Source of the DNA: Nocardioides plantarum
GTDB taxonomy: Bacteria > Actinomycetota > Actinomycetes > Propionibacteriales > Nocardioidaceae
Assembly: GCF_006346395.1 (NCBI RefSeq)
Contig: NZ_VDMS01000004.1
Span: 1 to 64,000 of the forward strand
DNA: 64,000 bases
Direction of reading: 5' to 3'
Shown here: positions 31,184-39,842 of the stretch, piece after piece
Layout: each line of letters begins with the position of its first letter
How positions within the stretch are numbered: the stretch's first letter is position 1
Program-made: the position numbers and the translations under genes
Notes under the pieces: generated by a model
Seen by the model: the letters and a program-made list of their open reading frames with translations, nothing else
What the model was told of the DNA's origin: nothing
The model's database searches: none

Positions 31184-32269
31184 TCAGCCCCGGCTGAGAA
31201 CCAGCACCGCTCGGTCGTCGTCGCCGCGGGGCACCTGACGGATGATCCGTCGTGCCGCGCCGTAGCGCCCCTTGGCGAAGGCCGTCGCGGCGGTGTCCTG
31301 GAGCCAGCGGATGCCGTCCTCGATGTCGTTGCTGCGCGACTCCACGACCCCGTCGGTGTAGAAGAGCAGCGCCTGACCGGGCGCCAGCACCCCGGTGCTG
31401 GCCTCGAGCTCGAGGTAGGGCAGCACCCCCAGCGCCAGGCCCCGGGCGCCGTCGGCGACCCACTCCCCGCGGTCCGGCTCCCACGTGAGAGCCGGCGGAT
31501 GACCGGCGCTCAGGATGGTGTAGCGACCGTCGGTCAGGTCGACGCTGAGGTGGACCGCGGTCGCGAACGTCTCCTCGGTGTAGCGCTCGTCCTGGCGCAG
31601 CAGGAACGTGTTGGCGGCCTCGAACAGGGCAGGACCGCGCAGCGCCCCGACCATCCCGCCCAGGGCCCCGGCCAGCAGCAGGGCCGAGGGAGCCGCCTTG
31701 ACGCCCTTGCCGACGACGTCGACCAGGACGAGGTCGAGCCGGCCGGTCCCCGCGTCGAGGTCGGCGACCATGAAGTCGCCGGCGTACCCGACACCGTGCG
31801 CCCCGACCATCGCGGTCTCGCACTCCCAGGAGCCGGGCAGCTCGGGCACCCGGCCCTGGGCGTTGAGACGGTCGCGCAGGTCGGCGAGCAGCGCCGCGCT
31901 CAGCGGGCCGGGGAGGCCGCTGCGCTGGCGGCTGGAGGCGAAGAGGACCAGCGCCGCGGCGAGCAGCAGCAGGACGACGCCGGCGACGCGGCCGCCGGCG
32001 CCGGCGCCATGCGCGAGCCGGCTGATCGTGCCGCCCGCCACGACCACCACGGAGAGGGCGACCAGCTCGCGGAACCGCAGCAGCAGCAGGCCCAGGAGCA
32101 TCCACACGAAGAACCCCGCGAGCGGGAACACGTCGTAGTCGTGGAGCGAGACGACCATCGAGACGACGACGCCCGCCGAGAGCGCGGCCAGCACCAGCTG
32201 CTGGCTCCGACGGGTGCCGGACCGCCAGCCCGAGATCGCGTCGTCCACGGCGCGGTTCAGACTGTTCAC
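31184..32269 (-). CDS. Membrane-anchored PP2C-type serine/threonine phosphatase (SpoIIE-like)
   Basis: About 361 residues. The N-terminal 120 or so contain four hydrophobic segments (LVLAALSAGVVVSMVV, LAGFFVWMLLGLLLLRF, LVALSVVVVAGG, VAGVVLLLLAAALVLFA). The cytoplasmic SpoIIE/PP2C domain has metal-binding YAGDFMVADLD and LVDVVGKGVKAA, then SAGHPPALTW and GDDDRAVLVL. Such enzymes dephosphorylate anti-anti-sigma factors in stress pathways, but no partner is adjacent. The GTG at 32269 has TACGGT 6 nt upstream. Convergent with the PEBP gene (6-bp gap). Confidence 0.9.
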   Translation of the reverse strand: MNSLNRAVDDAISGWRSGTRRSQQLVLAALSAGVVVSMVVSLHDYDVFPLAGFFVWMLLGLLLLRFRELVALSVVVVAGGTISRLAHGAGAGGRVAGVVLLLLAAALVLFASSRQRSGLPGPLSAALLADLRDRLNAQGRVPELPGSWECETAMVGAHGVGYAGDFMVADLDAGTGRLDLVLVDVVGKGVKAAPSALLLAGALGGMVGALRGPALFEAANTFLLRQDERYTEETFATAVHLSVDLTDGRYTILSAGHPPALTWEPDRGEWVADGARGLALGVLPYLELEASTGVLAPGQALLFYTDGVVESRSNDIEDGIRWLQDTAATAFAKGRYGAARRIIRQVPRGDDDRAVLVLSRG

Positions 32270-32325
32270 ACCCGGACCGTAGCCGCCACCGGCGGGCTGC
32301 GCCGCCACCTGGGAGGATCCGTGGT

Positions 32326-33291
32326 GTGAGAGCCGAGCAGAGGGTCGACATCCTCGGTGCGCCCTGGGTGGCCGAGACCATCGGGCTGGCGCCCGACGAG
32401 GAGGGTCCGGTCGTCGCGACGCTGGTGTCCCGGCGCGCCGAGCGACCGGTCGGACGGGCGGTGCTGCACGTGCACGGCTTCGCCGACTACTTCTTCCACA
32501 CCGAGTACGCCGAGTGGTGGCTGGCCCGTGGCTACGACTTCTACGCCCTCGACCTGCGCAAGTACGGCCGCTCGATCCGGCCGCACCAGACCCCGACCTA
32601 CGTCACCGACCTGCACGACTACTTCGCCGAGATCGACCTGGCCTGGTGGCGGATCACCGAGCGCGACGGCCACGACGAGCCCGGAGCCGTGGTCCTCTCC
32701 GCGCACTCGGCCGGCGGCCTGGTCGCCTCGCTGTGGGCCCACCACCGCCAGCCTCCCGGCCTGGGCGCGCTGGTGCTCAACTCCCCGTGGCTCGACCTCC
32801 AGGGAGCACCGTGGCTGCGCACGGCAGCGGCCGGGCGGGTGCTCGACCGGGTCGGCCGCCGGCAGCCGCGTCGCGAGCTCGTGCGCGACGTGTCCGGCGT
32901 CTACGGGCGCAGCCTGCACCGCGACTACGACGGCGAGTGGGACTACGACCTGACCTGGAAGCCCATCGAGTCCTACCCGGTCCGGCTCGGGTGGCTGCGC
33001 GCCATCCGCCAGGGGCACGCGGAGGTGCATGCCGGTCTCTCGGTGCTCGCCCCGGCCCTCGTCCTGTCGTCCGCCGCGACCGTGTTCACCACGCAGGACG
33101 CCGACGCCGTGCACTCCCACGACATCGTGCTCGACGTGCCCCAGATCCGCCGCTGGGCGGCCTCGATCGGACCGCACGTCACCTACGCCGCGATCGACGG
33201 GGCACGCCACGACGTGGTGCTGTCGCTGCCACAGGTGCGCGAGCGCGTCTACGACGAGCTCGGGCGCTGGGTGACGGCGTACGTCGACTAG
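32326..33291 (+). CDS. Alpha/beta hydrolase (serine lipase/lysophospholipase-like)
   Basis: 321 residues. The oxyanion region is LHVHGFADYFFH (near 44-55). The nucleophile Ser is in LSAHSAGGLVA (near 128), with a late acid in SHDIVLD and the catalytic His in GARHDVVLS (near 300). The cap contains a Trp/Tyr-rich stretch (GEWDYDLTWKPIES). It resembles monoacylglycerol lipase-type hydrolases; the substrate is not determined. Start GTG at 32326, with GAGGAT upstream. Confidence 0.9.
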   Translation: MRAEQRVDILGAPWVAETIGLAPDEEGPVVATLVSRRAERPVGRAVLHVHGFADYFFHTEYAEWWLARGYDFYALDLRKYGRSIRPHQTPTYVTDLHDYFAEIDLAWWRITERDGHDEPGAVVLSAHSAGGLVASLWAHHRQPPGLGALVLNSPWLDLQGAPWLRTAAAGRVLDRVGRRQPRRELVRDVSGVYGRSLHRDYDGEWDYDLTWKPIESYPVRLGWLRAIRQGHAEVHAGLSVLAPALVLSSAATVFTTQDADAVHSHDIVLDVPQIRRWAASIGPHVTYAAIDGARHDVVLSLPQVRERVYDELGRWVTAYVD

Positions 33292-33318
33292 AGGGCCGCG
33301 CCCGGCGTCGGCACCGGC

Positions 33319-33981
33319 TCACGACCAGGGCGGGCCGTCGTAGCGCTCGCGCGTCACGAACTCCTCGATCGGCTGGCGCTTGAGCTTGGTGAGCACCTTG
33401 ACCGGGCGGCCGAGCGGCACGACCGCCGCCAGGGCGAAGGTGTCGGGCATGCCGAAGAGCTCCTTGACGGCCGGCTCCTCGACGACGGCCATCGTGGTGA
33501 TCGTGCCGCCGAAGCCCTCGTTGCGCGCGGCGAGCAGCACGTTCCACACCAGCGGGTAGACGGACCCGCCGCTGATCACGCCGACCCGGTCGAGGTCCTG
33601 GTCCATCGAGGCGACGACCGCGAGGTCGACGAAGAAGACCAGGACGACGGGCGCCTGCAGCACCGGGTCGGTGAACCGACCTGGCACCTCGGTCGTCGCG
33701 ATCTCCTCGGGCGTCGGTCCCGGGGGGTGGACACTGTTCCAGGGACTCTCGCCCGCGCCGATCTGCGCCACGTAGCGTCGTACGGCACTGGGGTAGAGCG
33801 CCACCAGCCGCTCGCGGGTCTCCTGCTCACGCACCACGACGATGTGGGCCCCCTGCCGGTTGCCCCCGCTGGGGGCGAAGCGCGCGTTGTCGAGGATCCG
33901 GGTCAGGGTCTCGTCCGGCAGCGGGTCGTCGGTGAATTCCCGGACCGCCGGGGTGGTCCGCATGACGTCGTAGAGCTCCAT
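33319..33981 (-). CDS. Nitroreductase family protein
   Basis: 220-residue FMN-dependent oxidoreductase. The N-terminus MELYDVMRTTPAVREFTDDPL and NARFAPSGGNRQGAHIVVV give the FMN-binding Arg and Ser/Gly/Asn contacts. A distal PLVWNVLLAARNEGFGGTITT segment forms the second FMN-binding helix, and the last third ends FALAAVVPLGRPVK. Substrates (nitroaromatics, quinones, flavins) cannot be separated from sequence. The ATG at 33981 fits the family start. Confidence 0.9.
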   Translation of the reverse strand: MELYDVMRTTPAVREFTDDPLPDETLTRILDNARFAPSGGNRQGAHIVVVREQETRERLVALYPSAVRRYVAQIGAGESPWNSVHPPGPTPEEIATTEVPGRFTDPVLQAPVVLVFFVDLAVVASMDQDLDRVGVISGGSVYPLVWNVLLAARNEGFGGTITTMAVVEEPAVKELFGMPDTFALAAVVPLGRPVKVLTKLKRQPIEEFVTRERYDGPPWS

Positions 33982-34010
33982 GGCGACCACGCTCTCACGT
34001 GGCCGGTCAC

Positions 34011-34373
34011 TCACTCGAAGGCGTCGGGGTCGGTCGCCACGGTGACGAGCACCACCACGACGTAGAGGACCACGACCGCGATGCCGAGGTAGCCGATGAT
34101 CAGGCCGGCGAGCGCCAGGCCGGCCCCCTGCTCCCCCGTGCGCTTGACCTGGCTGCGCGCGACGTGGCCGCAGATCACCGCAGCGATGCTCCCGACACCG
34201 CAGACCCAGACCAGCGAGGAGACCAGCGAGGCGATCGCAAGCCCGTTGGTGCCGCGCGGCGGGGCGTAGCCGTAGGGCGACGGCGGCGCGCCGTACGGCG
34301 ACGGCTGGGGGGCCTGGGACGGCTGGTAGGGCTGGTGCGACTGGTGGTACGGGTTCGGGCCGGGCTCGCTCAC
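34011..34373 (-). CDS. DUF4190 domain membrane protein
   Basis: 120 residues. The N-terminal third is a Pro/Gln/Tyr-rich cytoplasmic segment (HQSHQPYQPSQAPQPSPYG). The DUF4190 domain follows, with two membrane helices (LAIASLVSSLVWVCGVGSIAAVI; GLALAGLIIGYLGIAVVVLYVV) joined by GHVARSQVKRTGEQG. The start is GTG 34373. Function unknown; such proteins are common in actinobacteria. Confidence 0.85.
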   Translation of the reverse strand: MSEPGPNPYHQSHQPYQPSQAPQPSPYGAPPSPYGYAPPRGTNGLAIASLVSSLVWVCGVGSIAAVICGHVARSQVKRTGEQGAGLALAGLIIGYLGIAVVVLYVVVVLVTVATDPDAFE

Positions 34374-34486
34374 AGGGGTCCTCTCGAGTACGACGGGCCG
34401 CGCGCCCGTGCCTCGATTGTCCGGTCCGCGGCCGGGCCGTGGGCACGAGCCCCCGGGCTGGTCGGGCACCACTAGGGTCCGGAGGC

Positions 34487-34855
34487 ATGAACTCTGTGAC
34501 CAGCCTCTCCCTGGGCCGCATCGGCGTCGGCGTCGCCGCCCTCGTCAAGCCGGACCTCGTCGGGTCGACCCTCGGTGCGCCGACGAGCCACCCGCTCCTG
34601 ACGCAGTGGTTCGGCTCCCGCGAGATCGCCCTCGGCGCCGCCACCCTGCTCACCTCGGGCTCCGCCCGCCGCACCCTGGTGCTGCTCGGGGCGGCGGTCG
34701 ACGGGGCCGACGCGGCCACGGCGTACGCCGCCGTGGAGGCCGAGCGGCTGCCGCGGGCCGTCGGTTACGCGCTGACGGCGGTCGCCGCGGGCGCCGTGGT
34801 CTCCGGCCTGCTCGGGCTGAGGGTCAGGACCACGCGGGTCGTCGAGACGGTCTGA
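34487..34855 (+). CDS. Small membrane protein of unknown function
   Basis: 122 residues with three to four hydrophobic segments (GRIGVGVAALVKPDLVG; EIALGAATLLTSG; LVLLGAAVDGADAATAYAAV; ALTAVAAGAVVSGLLGL). The pattern resembles DUF4267-type proteins, but I do not assign a family firmly. GGAGG precedes the ATG, and TAGGGT 8 nt upstream of ATG gives a likely promoter. Confidence 0.75.
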   Translation: MNSVTSLSLGRIGVGVAALVKPDLVGSTLGAPTSHPLLTQWFGSREIALGAATLLTSGSARRTLVLLGAAVDGADAATAYAAVEAERLPRAVGYALTAVAAGAVVSGLLGLRVRTTRVVETV

Positions 34856-34898
34856 CCGCGGCGTCGAGGCGGGCCTGGCAGTAGACCTGGCAGTAGAC

Positions 34899-35663
34899 CT
34901 AGCCCGCCAGGATCGCCACGAACGCCGTCAGGCCGACCACGACGATCGTCGCCCGCAGGGCCAGGGGCGGGAGCCGCTTGCCGATGCGGGCCCCGAGGAG
35001 TCCTCCTACGACCGAGCCGGCCCCGATGAGGGCCACCACCCGCCAGTCGACGTCGGCGACGAAGACGAAGATGAGCCCGGCGACCCCGTTGACGGCGGCG
35101 GCGAGGATGTTCTTGACGGCGTTGCTGCGCTGCAGCGACTGGGCGATGCCGATGCCGAGGACCCCCATCAGCAGCACGCCCTGAGCGGCGCCGAAGTAGC
35201 CGCCGTACACGCCGGTGAGCAGCACGGCCGGCCACACCCACCACGCGCCGTCGCTCGGCTCGTCGCCCCGGGCCTCGGCGCGGCGGCGTACCCACGCCGA
35301 CAGCCGCGGCTGGCCGATGACCAGCACCACCCCGAGCATGATCAGGACCGGTACGACGGCCTCGAAGGCCCCGTCGGGCAGCACGAGCAGCAGGACCGCC
35401 CCGATCGCACCGCCGATCACCGAGGCGCTGAGCAGACGCACGACCCGGCTGCGCTGCCCGGTCAGCTCGTCGCGGTAGCCGATGGCGCCGGTGACCGACC
35501 CGGGCACCAGGCCGATGTTGTTGGACACGTTGGCGGTCACCGGGGGCACCCCGAACGCCAGCAGCGTCGGGAAGGTGATCAGGGTGCCGGACCCGACGAC
35601 GGTGTTGATGGTGCCGGCGGCCACTCCGGCGAGGGCCACCAGGACGGACTCGAGCGGACTCAC
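34899..35663 (-). CDS. TauE/SafE family sulfite exporter-like permease
   Basis: 254-residue polytopic membrane protein with about eight helices. Family motifs AGVAAGTINTVVGSGTLITFP (near 12-32) and the repeat-half equivalent GVYGGYFGAAQGVLLMGVLG (near 150) are present. TauE-type proteins export sulfite or organosulfonates, or other anions. The GTG start overlaps the SPFH stop by 4 bp (GTGA), so it is the last gene of the NfeD-SPFH-TauE unit. Confidence 0.9.
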   Translation of the reverse strand: MSPLESVLVALAGVAAGTINTVVGSGTLITFPTLLAFGVPPVTANVSNNIGLVPGSVTGAIGYRDELTGQRSRVVRLLSASVIGGAIGAVLLLVLPDGAFEAVVPVLIMLGVVLVIGQPRLSAWVRRRAEARGDEPSDGAWWVWPAVLLTGVYGGYFGAAQGVLLMGVLGIGIAQSLQRSNAVKNILAAAVNGVAGLIFVFVADVDWRVVALIGAGSVVGGLLGARIGKRLPPLALRATIVVVGLTAFVAILAG

Positions 35664-36826
35664 TCCTGGGCAGGACCTGCCGCGGGGTCGACAGGGGGCA
35701 CGGGCGGCACGGGCGGCTCGGAGGGCATCGACGGGACGTTGCTCGGGTCGATGGACGGGTCGGACACCGCCGGGTGGGCGGCGCTCTGGGCCGCGGCGAT
35801 GGCCTGCTGGACGGCGTCGTTGGCCTGGCTGACCTCGGGATCGACGGCGTCGGCGGTGGGCACGACGGGGTCCTTGGGCCCCATGTCGACCCGGGTCGCC
35901 GGCCCGTCGACCTCCTTCGGGATGCCCTGGAGCTGGGTCATCGTCGAGCCCAGGCCCTCGAGGGCCTTGCCGATCTCGCTGGGCACGATCCACATCTTGT
36001 TGGCCGTGCCCTCGGCGATCTTGGGCATCATCTGGAGGTACTGGTAGGCCAGCAGCGACTGGTCGGGGCGACCGTCGTGGATGGCCTGGAACACCGTCTG
36101 GATCGCCTGGCCCTCACCCTGGGCGCGCAGGATCTGCGCCTCCCGGTCGGCCTGGGCACGCAGGATCTGGGACTCCCGCTCGCCCTGGGCGGTGAGGATC
36201 GCCGACTGCTTCTGGCCCTCGGCGGACAGGATCGCGGACTGGCGCCCACCCTCGGCGGTCAGGATCTGGGCGCGCTTGTCGCGGTCGGCGCGCATCTGCT
36301 TCTCCATCGAGTCCTTGATCGACGGCGGCGGGTCGATGCCCTTGATCTCGACGCGGTTGACCCGGATGCCCCACTTGCCGGTGGCCTCGTCGAGCACCCC
36401 GCGCAGGCCGGAGTTGATCGAGTCGCGGCTGGTGAGCGTCTCCTCGAGGGTCATCCCGCCGACGATGTTGCGCAGCGTGGTCATCGTCAGCTGCTCGACG
36501 GCCTGGATGTAGTTGGCGATCTCGTAGGTCGCCGCCACCGGGTCGGTGACCTGGAAGTAGATGACGGTGTCGATGGCGACCACGAGGTTGTCCTCGGTGA
36601 TCACCGGCTGCGGCGGGAAGCTGACGACCTGCTCGCGCAGGTCGATGAGGTAGCGCACCTTGTCGACGAACGGCACCACCGTGTTGAGCCCGGCGGGCAG
36701 GGTCTCCTTGTACTTGCCGAACCGCTCGACGACACCGGCGCGCGCCTGCGGCACGATCCGGATCGTCTTGGCCAGCAGCACCACCAGGAACAGCAGCAGG
36801 ACGCCGACGACTATCAGGAATGCCAT
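35660..36826 (-). CDS. SPFH/band 7 (stomatin/flotillin-like) membrane protein
   Basis: 388 residues. One N-terminal membrane helix (LIVVGVLLLFLVVLLAK) is followed by the band-7/SPFH domain (RIVPQARAGVVERFGKY to about 200). An alanine/glutamine-rich coiled coil carries near-repeats of AEGxxQSAIL/AQGERESQIL (about 205-260), and a Pro/Ala tail ends the protein. Such proteins form oligomeric scaffolds around membrane proteases or transporters. The upstream gene is NfeD (3-bp gap), its usual partner; TauE follows with a 4-bp overlap. Confidence 0.95.
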   Translation of the reverse strand: MAFLIVVGVLLLFLVVLLAKTIRIVPQARAGVVERFGKYKETLPAGLNTVVPFVDKVRYLIDLREQVVSFPPQPVITEDNLVVAIDTVIYFQVTDPVAATYEIANYIQAVEQLTMTTLRNIVGGMTLEETLTSRDSINSGLRGVLDEATGKWGIRVNRVEIKGIDPPPSIKDSMEKQMRADRDKRAQILTAEGGRQSAILSAEGQKQSAILTAQGERESQILRAQADREAQILRAQGEGQAIQTVFQAIHDGRPDQSLLAYQYLQMMPKIAEGTANKMWIVPSEIGKALEGLGSTMTQLQGIPKEVDGPATRVDMGPKDPVVPTADAVDPEVSQANDAVQQAIAAAQSAAHPAVSDPSIDPSNVPSMPSEPPVPPVPPVDPAAGPAQE

Positions 36827-36829
36827 GGT

Positions 36830-37291
36830 TCAGCCCTCCAGGCTGGGGATGGGGTGGACCCGAGCGGTCGCCCCGCGGATCTGCAGCACCTCGACGGTCT
36901 CGCCCGCCTCGATGGTCGTGAGGTCGTCGTACGGCGTCGCCGACCAGATCTCGCCGCCGACGCGGATGCGGCCCGTCTCGTGGGCGGTGATCCGCTCGGT
37001 CACGACGGCCTCGCGGCCCACCAGCTTGCCGTGCCCCAGCCGTAGCTCGGGGCCAGTGTGCAGGCGCTTGAGGACGGGCGGTCGGACGAGCAGCAGCATC
37101 GCAGCGGCCGCGCCGCCGGCCACGACGAGCTGGAGCACCAGCGGAGCCCCGACGAGGGCGACGACCGCACCGGCGATCGCCCCCACGGCCAGCATGACGA
37201 GCACCAGGTCGAGGCTCATCAGCTCGGCGACCCCGAGGATCGCGGCGGCGGTCAGCCACACGCTCCAGAGGTTGTCGCTGAGCCAGTCCAC
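36830..37291 (-). CDS. NfeD family membrane protein
   Basis: 153 residues: three N-terminal hydrophobic segments (VWLTAAAILGVAELMS; VLVMLAVGAIAGAVVAL; LQLVVAGGAAAAMLLLV), then a cytoplasmic OB-fold domain (GREAVVTERITAHETGRIRVGGEIWSA to the end). NfeD proteins associate with SPFH proteins, matching the adjacent gene. It lacks the serine-protease domain of the long NfeD form, so it is the short NfeD1b-like form. Confidence 0.93.
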   Translation of the reverse strand: MDWLSDNLWSVWLTAAAILGVAELMSLDLVLVMLAVGAIAGAVVALVGAPLVLQLVVAGGAAAAMLLLVRPPVLKRLHTGPELRLGHGKLVGREAVVTERITAHETGRIRVGGEIWSATPYDDLTTIEAGETVEVLQIRGATARVHPIPSLEG

Positions 37292-37315
37292 GAGCCCAAC
37301 CCTAGTCGGGACCCC

Positions 37316-38113
37316 TCAGCGGTGGCGCACGTCGCGTCGCGCAGCCCAGCGGCCGTCGGCGTGGGTCAGCGTCAGCGGCATCCCGAACGTCGCGGAGAGC
37401 TGCTGCTCGGTCAGCACCTCGTCGACCGGGCCCTCGGCCACGACCCGCCCCTGCTTGAGCAGCAGCGCGTGCGTGAAACCGGGTGGGATCTCCTCGACGT
37501 GGTGGGAGACCAGCACGGTCGCCGGGGCGTCGGGGTCGTGCGCCAGGGTGGAGAGGGTGGAGACGAGGTCCTCGCGACCACCGAGGTCGAGACCCGCGGC
37601 CGGCTCGTCGAGCAGCAGCAGCTCCGGGTCGGTCATCAGCGCACGGGCCACCTGCACCCGCTTGCGCTCGCCCTCGCTCAGGGTGCCGAAGGTGCGCGCG
37701 GCGAGGTGGGCGACCCCGACCTCACGCAGCAGGTCGTCGGCCCGCTCGTGGTCGAGGTCGTCGTACTGCTCGCGCCAGCGGCCGGTCACGCCGTACGCCG
37801 CCGACACGACGACGTCGCGGACCAGCTCCTGGCGCGGGATCTTGTCGGCCAGCGCGGCGCTCGTCAGCCCGATGCGGGGCCGCAGCTCGAACACGTCGAC
37901 GGTGCCCATGAGCTCACCGAGCACCCCCACCAGGCCGGAGGACGGGAACAGCTGGGCCGAGGCGATCTGGAGCAGCGTCGTCTTGCCGGCGCCGTTGGGC
38001 CCCAGCACCACCCAGCGCTCGCCCTCGCGGACCACCCAGGTGACCTGGTCGAGCAGCACGGTGGCGCCTCGGCGCACGGTGACGTCGGCCAGCTCGAGGA
38101 CGGGAGTGGGCAT
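37316..38113 (-). CDS. ABC transporter ATP-binding protein (no adjacent permease)
   Basis: 265-residue ATPase. Walker A GPNGAGKTT (near 39-47), signature LSEGERKRV (near 145), Walker B LLLLDEPAAGLD (near 168) and H-loop VSHHVEEI. A conspicuous C-terminal extension of about 45 residues follows. Permease genes are not adjacent, so it may serve an unlinked or soluble system (ModF-like). ATG at 38113 with TAGGGT 7 nt upstream. Part of the dense minus-strand group, but with its own promoter. Confidence 0.87.
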   Translation of the reverse strand: MPTPVLELADVTVRRGATVLLDQVTWVVREGERWVVLGPNGAGKTTLLQIASAQLFPSSGLVGVLGELMGTVDVFELRPRIGLTSAALADKIPRQELVRDVVVSAAYGVTGRWREQYDDLDHERADDLLREVGVAHLAARTFGTLSEGERKRVQVARALMTDPELLLLDEPAAGLDLGGREDLVSTLSTLAHDPDAPATVLVSHHVEEIPPGFTHALLLKQGRVVAEGPVDEVLTEQQLSATFGMPLTLTHADGRWAARRDVRHR

Positions 38114-38170
38114 GCCCCCAACCCTATGGTGTGGGCCGACCCGGGGAGGAGCCGCGCTACGGTCGGGACC

Positions 38171-38992
38171 GTGCCGACCGACACGACCAGCCCGCTTCCG
38201 GTCTCGGGCCGACTGGCCTGGTGGGCTACCGCCTGGGTGCGTGGCCACATCGGCCCGGACGACCTGCTCGACGCCGTCCTCGACGGCGACGTCACCCACG
38301 TGGTCGTCGGGCCGGAGCCCGGACTGGTCGCGACCCTGGCGTCACTGCGCGACGCCGGCGCGACCGCGTTCGGCGCGGCGTTCCCGGTGGAGGGCGACCC
38401 GGTCGGGCTGGGCGGCCCACGCGAGCTCAACGCCGCGGCGCTCGAGGTCGGCGAGGCCGTCATTGCGGTCGGGGCGGTCGGGGTTGCCGGGGTTGCCGGG
38501 ACCGCCGGGGCCGGGACTGCCGAGGCCGCCGCGGCCGCCGGGGCCGCCGGGGCCGCCGGGGCCGCCGGGGCCGCGCTGGTGCCGTCCCGCGTCGGCCCGA
38601 CCGTCGAATGGACACTGCTCCCGGCCCGACGCCGCCAGCTGCCCGACGTCGGAGAGGCCGATCGCGACCTGCGTCGGGTGCTGCTGGAGGCGGCCGACCG
38701 GCTCGCGGCGCTCGAGGTGGCGCGCTGGCGCCCCGAGGTGGCCGACCAGATGATGAACCTGCGGCACCGTCCCCCCGTCACCGCCCCACCGGGGGTCCCC
38801 GACCGGTGCGTCGACCTGGCCGCGCGCGGGCTGCAGGCGCTCAGCATCGCCGAGCTCGCGCTCGAGGACGACGGGGGTGCGCTCAGCGTCTCGGAGATCG
38901 AGGCGCGTCGCAGCGCCCTGGCTCCCCTGGCCCGGGCTGGCCGGCACGCGCTGGTCGCGGCGTGCTCGCCTGAGGTCTGGCCGCCGGTCTGA
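38171..38992 (+). CDS. Hypothetical protein with Ala/Gly tandem-repeat linker
   Basis: 273 residues of no recognised family. N-terminal part: WWATAWVRGHIGPDDLLDAV and HVVVGPEPGLVATLASLRDAGA. A low-complexity Ala-Gly-Val linker (roughly 98-138) is encoded by four perfect 9-bp GCCGCCGGG units (38534-38569) plus degenerate ones. The C-terminal half is helical and Arg-rich (REV-like EVADQMMNLRHRPP). The GTG start at 38171 has TACGGT 7 nt upstream. It probably scores or binds a ligand in the cytoplasm; no function is claimed. Confidence 0.72.
   Translation: MPTDTTSPLPVSGRLAWWATAWVRGHIGPDDLLDAVLDGDVTHVVVGPEPGLVATLASLRDAGATAFGAAFPVEGDPVGLGGPRELNAAALEVGEAVIAVGAVGVAGVAGTAGAGTAEAAAAAGAAGAAGAAGAALVPSRVGPTVEWTLLPARRRQLPDVGEADRDLRRVLLEAADRLAALEVARWRPEVADQMMNLRHRPPVTAPPGVPDRCVDLAARGLQALSIAELALEDDGGALSVSEIEARRSALAPLARAGRHALVAACSPEVWPPV
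38464..38574 (+). repeat. 9-bp in-frame repeat (microsatellite) within the hypothetical gene
   Basis: Degenerate GTTGCCGGG/ACCGCCGGG units lead into four perfect GCCGCCGGG copies at 38534-38569. A unit gain or loss would add or remove three residues without frameshift. Confidence 0.8.
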
Positions 38993-39045
38993 GCTATCGC
39001 GGCACCCGCATCTGTGGCTGAGTCCGAGCCGGGCCTAGACGGCGG

Positions 39046-39391
39046 AGTGACCCACCCCGAATCACTTTCCGGACCCCCCGGAACCGCAAAGTGACCCACC
39101 CCAAGTCACCTTCCGGACCCCCCGGAACCGCAAAGTGACCCACCCCAAGTCACCTTCCGGACCCCCCCAGAACCGCAAAGTGACCCACCCTGCGTCACTT
39201 CACGATCCAGGCACCGCTCAAAGCCGACGCACCCCGGGTCACTTCACGATCCAGGCACCCCTCGAAGCCGACGCACCCCGGGTCACTTCACGATCCAGGC
39301 ACCCTTCAAAGCCGACGCACCCCGGGTCACTTCACGATCCAGGCACCCTTCAAAGCCGACGCACCCCGGGTCACTTCACGATCCAGGCACT
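39046..39391. repeat. 44-bp-period tandem array between convergent genes
   Basis: At least eight units. Type A starts at 39046, 39090 and 39134 (AGTGACCCACCCC...TTCCGGACCCCC...GAACCGCAA), with a transition unit at 39179. Type B starts at 39221, 39265, 39309 and 39353 (AAGCCGACGCACCCCGGGTC...ACTTCACGATCCAGGCACC). The period is 44 bp throughout (one 45, one 42). A units contain GTGAC-N9-GTCAC inverted repeats. No unique spacers, so not CRISPR. It fills the gap (38993-39415) before the convergent VOC gene. Confidence 0.88.
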
Positions 39392-39415
39392 CGATGGGTC
39401 CCGCGGAACGGGTGG

Positions 39416-39784
39416 TCACGCCGAGGTCCACACCCCCAGCCGGTTGCCGTCGGGGTCGTGGAAGTAGAACCGCCGCCCGCCCGGGAACGGGTAGGGCGGT
39501 TCGACGACCGTGCCACCGGCGGCCTCCACGACGGCGACGGTCGCCTCGAGGTCGTCGGAGTACAGCAGCACCAGCACGCCGCCGGCTCCGGACGGGGTGC
39601 CGACGGCCAGGCCGCCGACCTCCCCGTCGCCGTCCGACCACCGGATGCCGGCGTAGGCGGGGCCGTAGTCGTTGAAGGCCCAGCCGAACGCTGCGGCGTA
39701 GAACGCCTTGGCCCGCTCGAGGTCGGTCACGGCGATCTCGACGTAGTCGATCGCGTGGTGGACGTGGGTCTGCTCGTCGCTCAT
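39416..39784 (-). CDS. VOC superfamily (glyoxalase-like) protein
   Basis: 122 residues in a single beta-alpha-beta3 vicinal-oxygen-chelate domain pair. Residues 10-40 include HHAIDYVEIAVTDLERAKAFY. The end, PFPGGRRFYFHDPDGNRLGVWT, matches the typical metal Glu/His and substrate loop. Enzyme type (glyoxalase, dioxygenase or resistance) is not identified. It is divergent from serB, and its stop lies just past the 44-bp array. Confidence 0.87.
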   Translation of the reverse strand: MSDEQTHVHHAIDYVEIAVTDLERAKAFYAAAFGWAFNDYGPAYAGIRWSDGDGEVGGLAVGTPSGAGGVLVLLYSDDLEATVAVVEAAGGTVVEPPYPFPGGRRFYFHDPDGNRLGVWTSA

Positions 39785-39842
39785 GCGACCAGCATGGACG
39801 CTCCCCCCGACAGTGCGGGCCGAGCCGCTAATCTCTCGCTCG

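Noticed and set aside
39046..39391. CRISPR array
   Set aside because: Units are contiguous with no unique spacers, units change gradually, and there are no cas genes.
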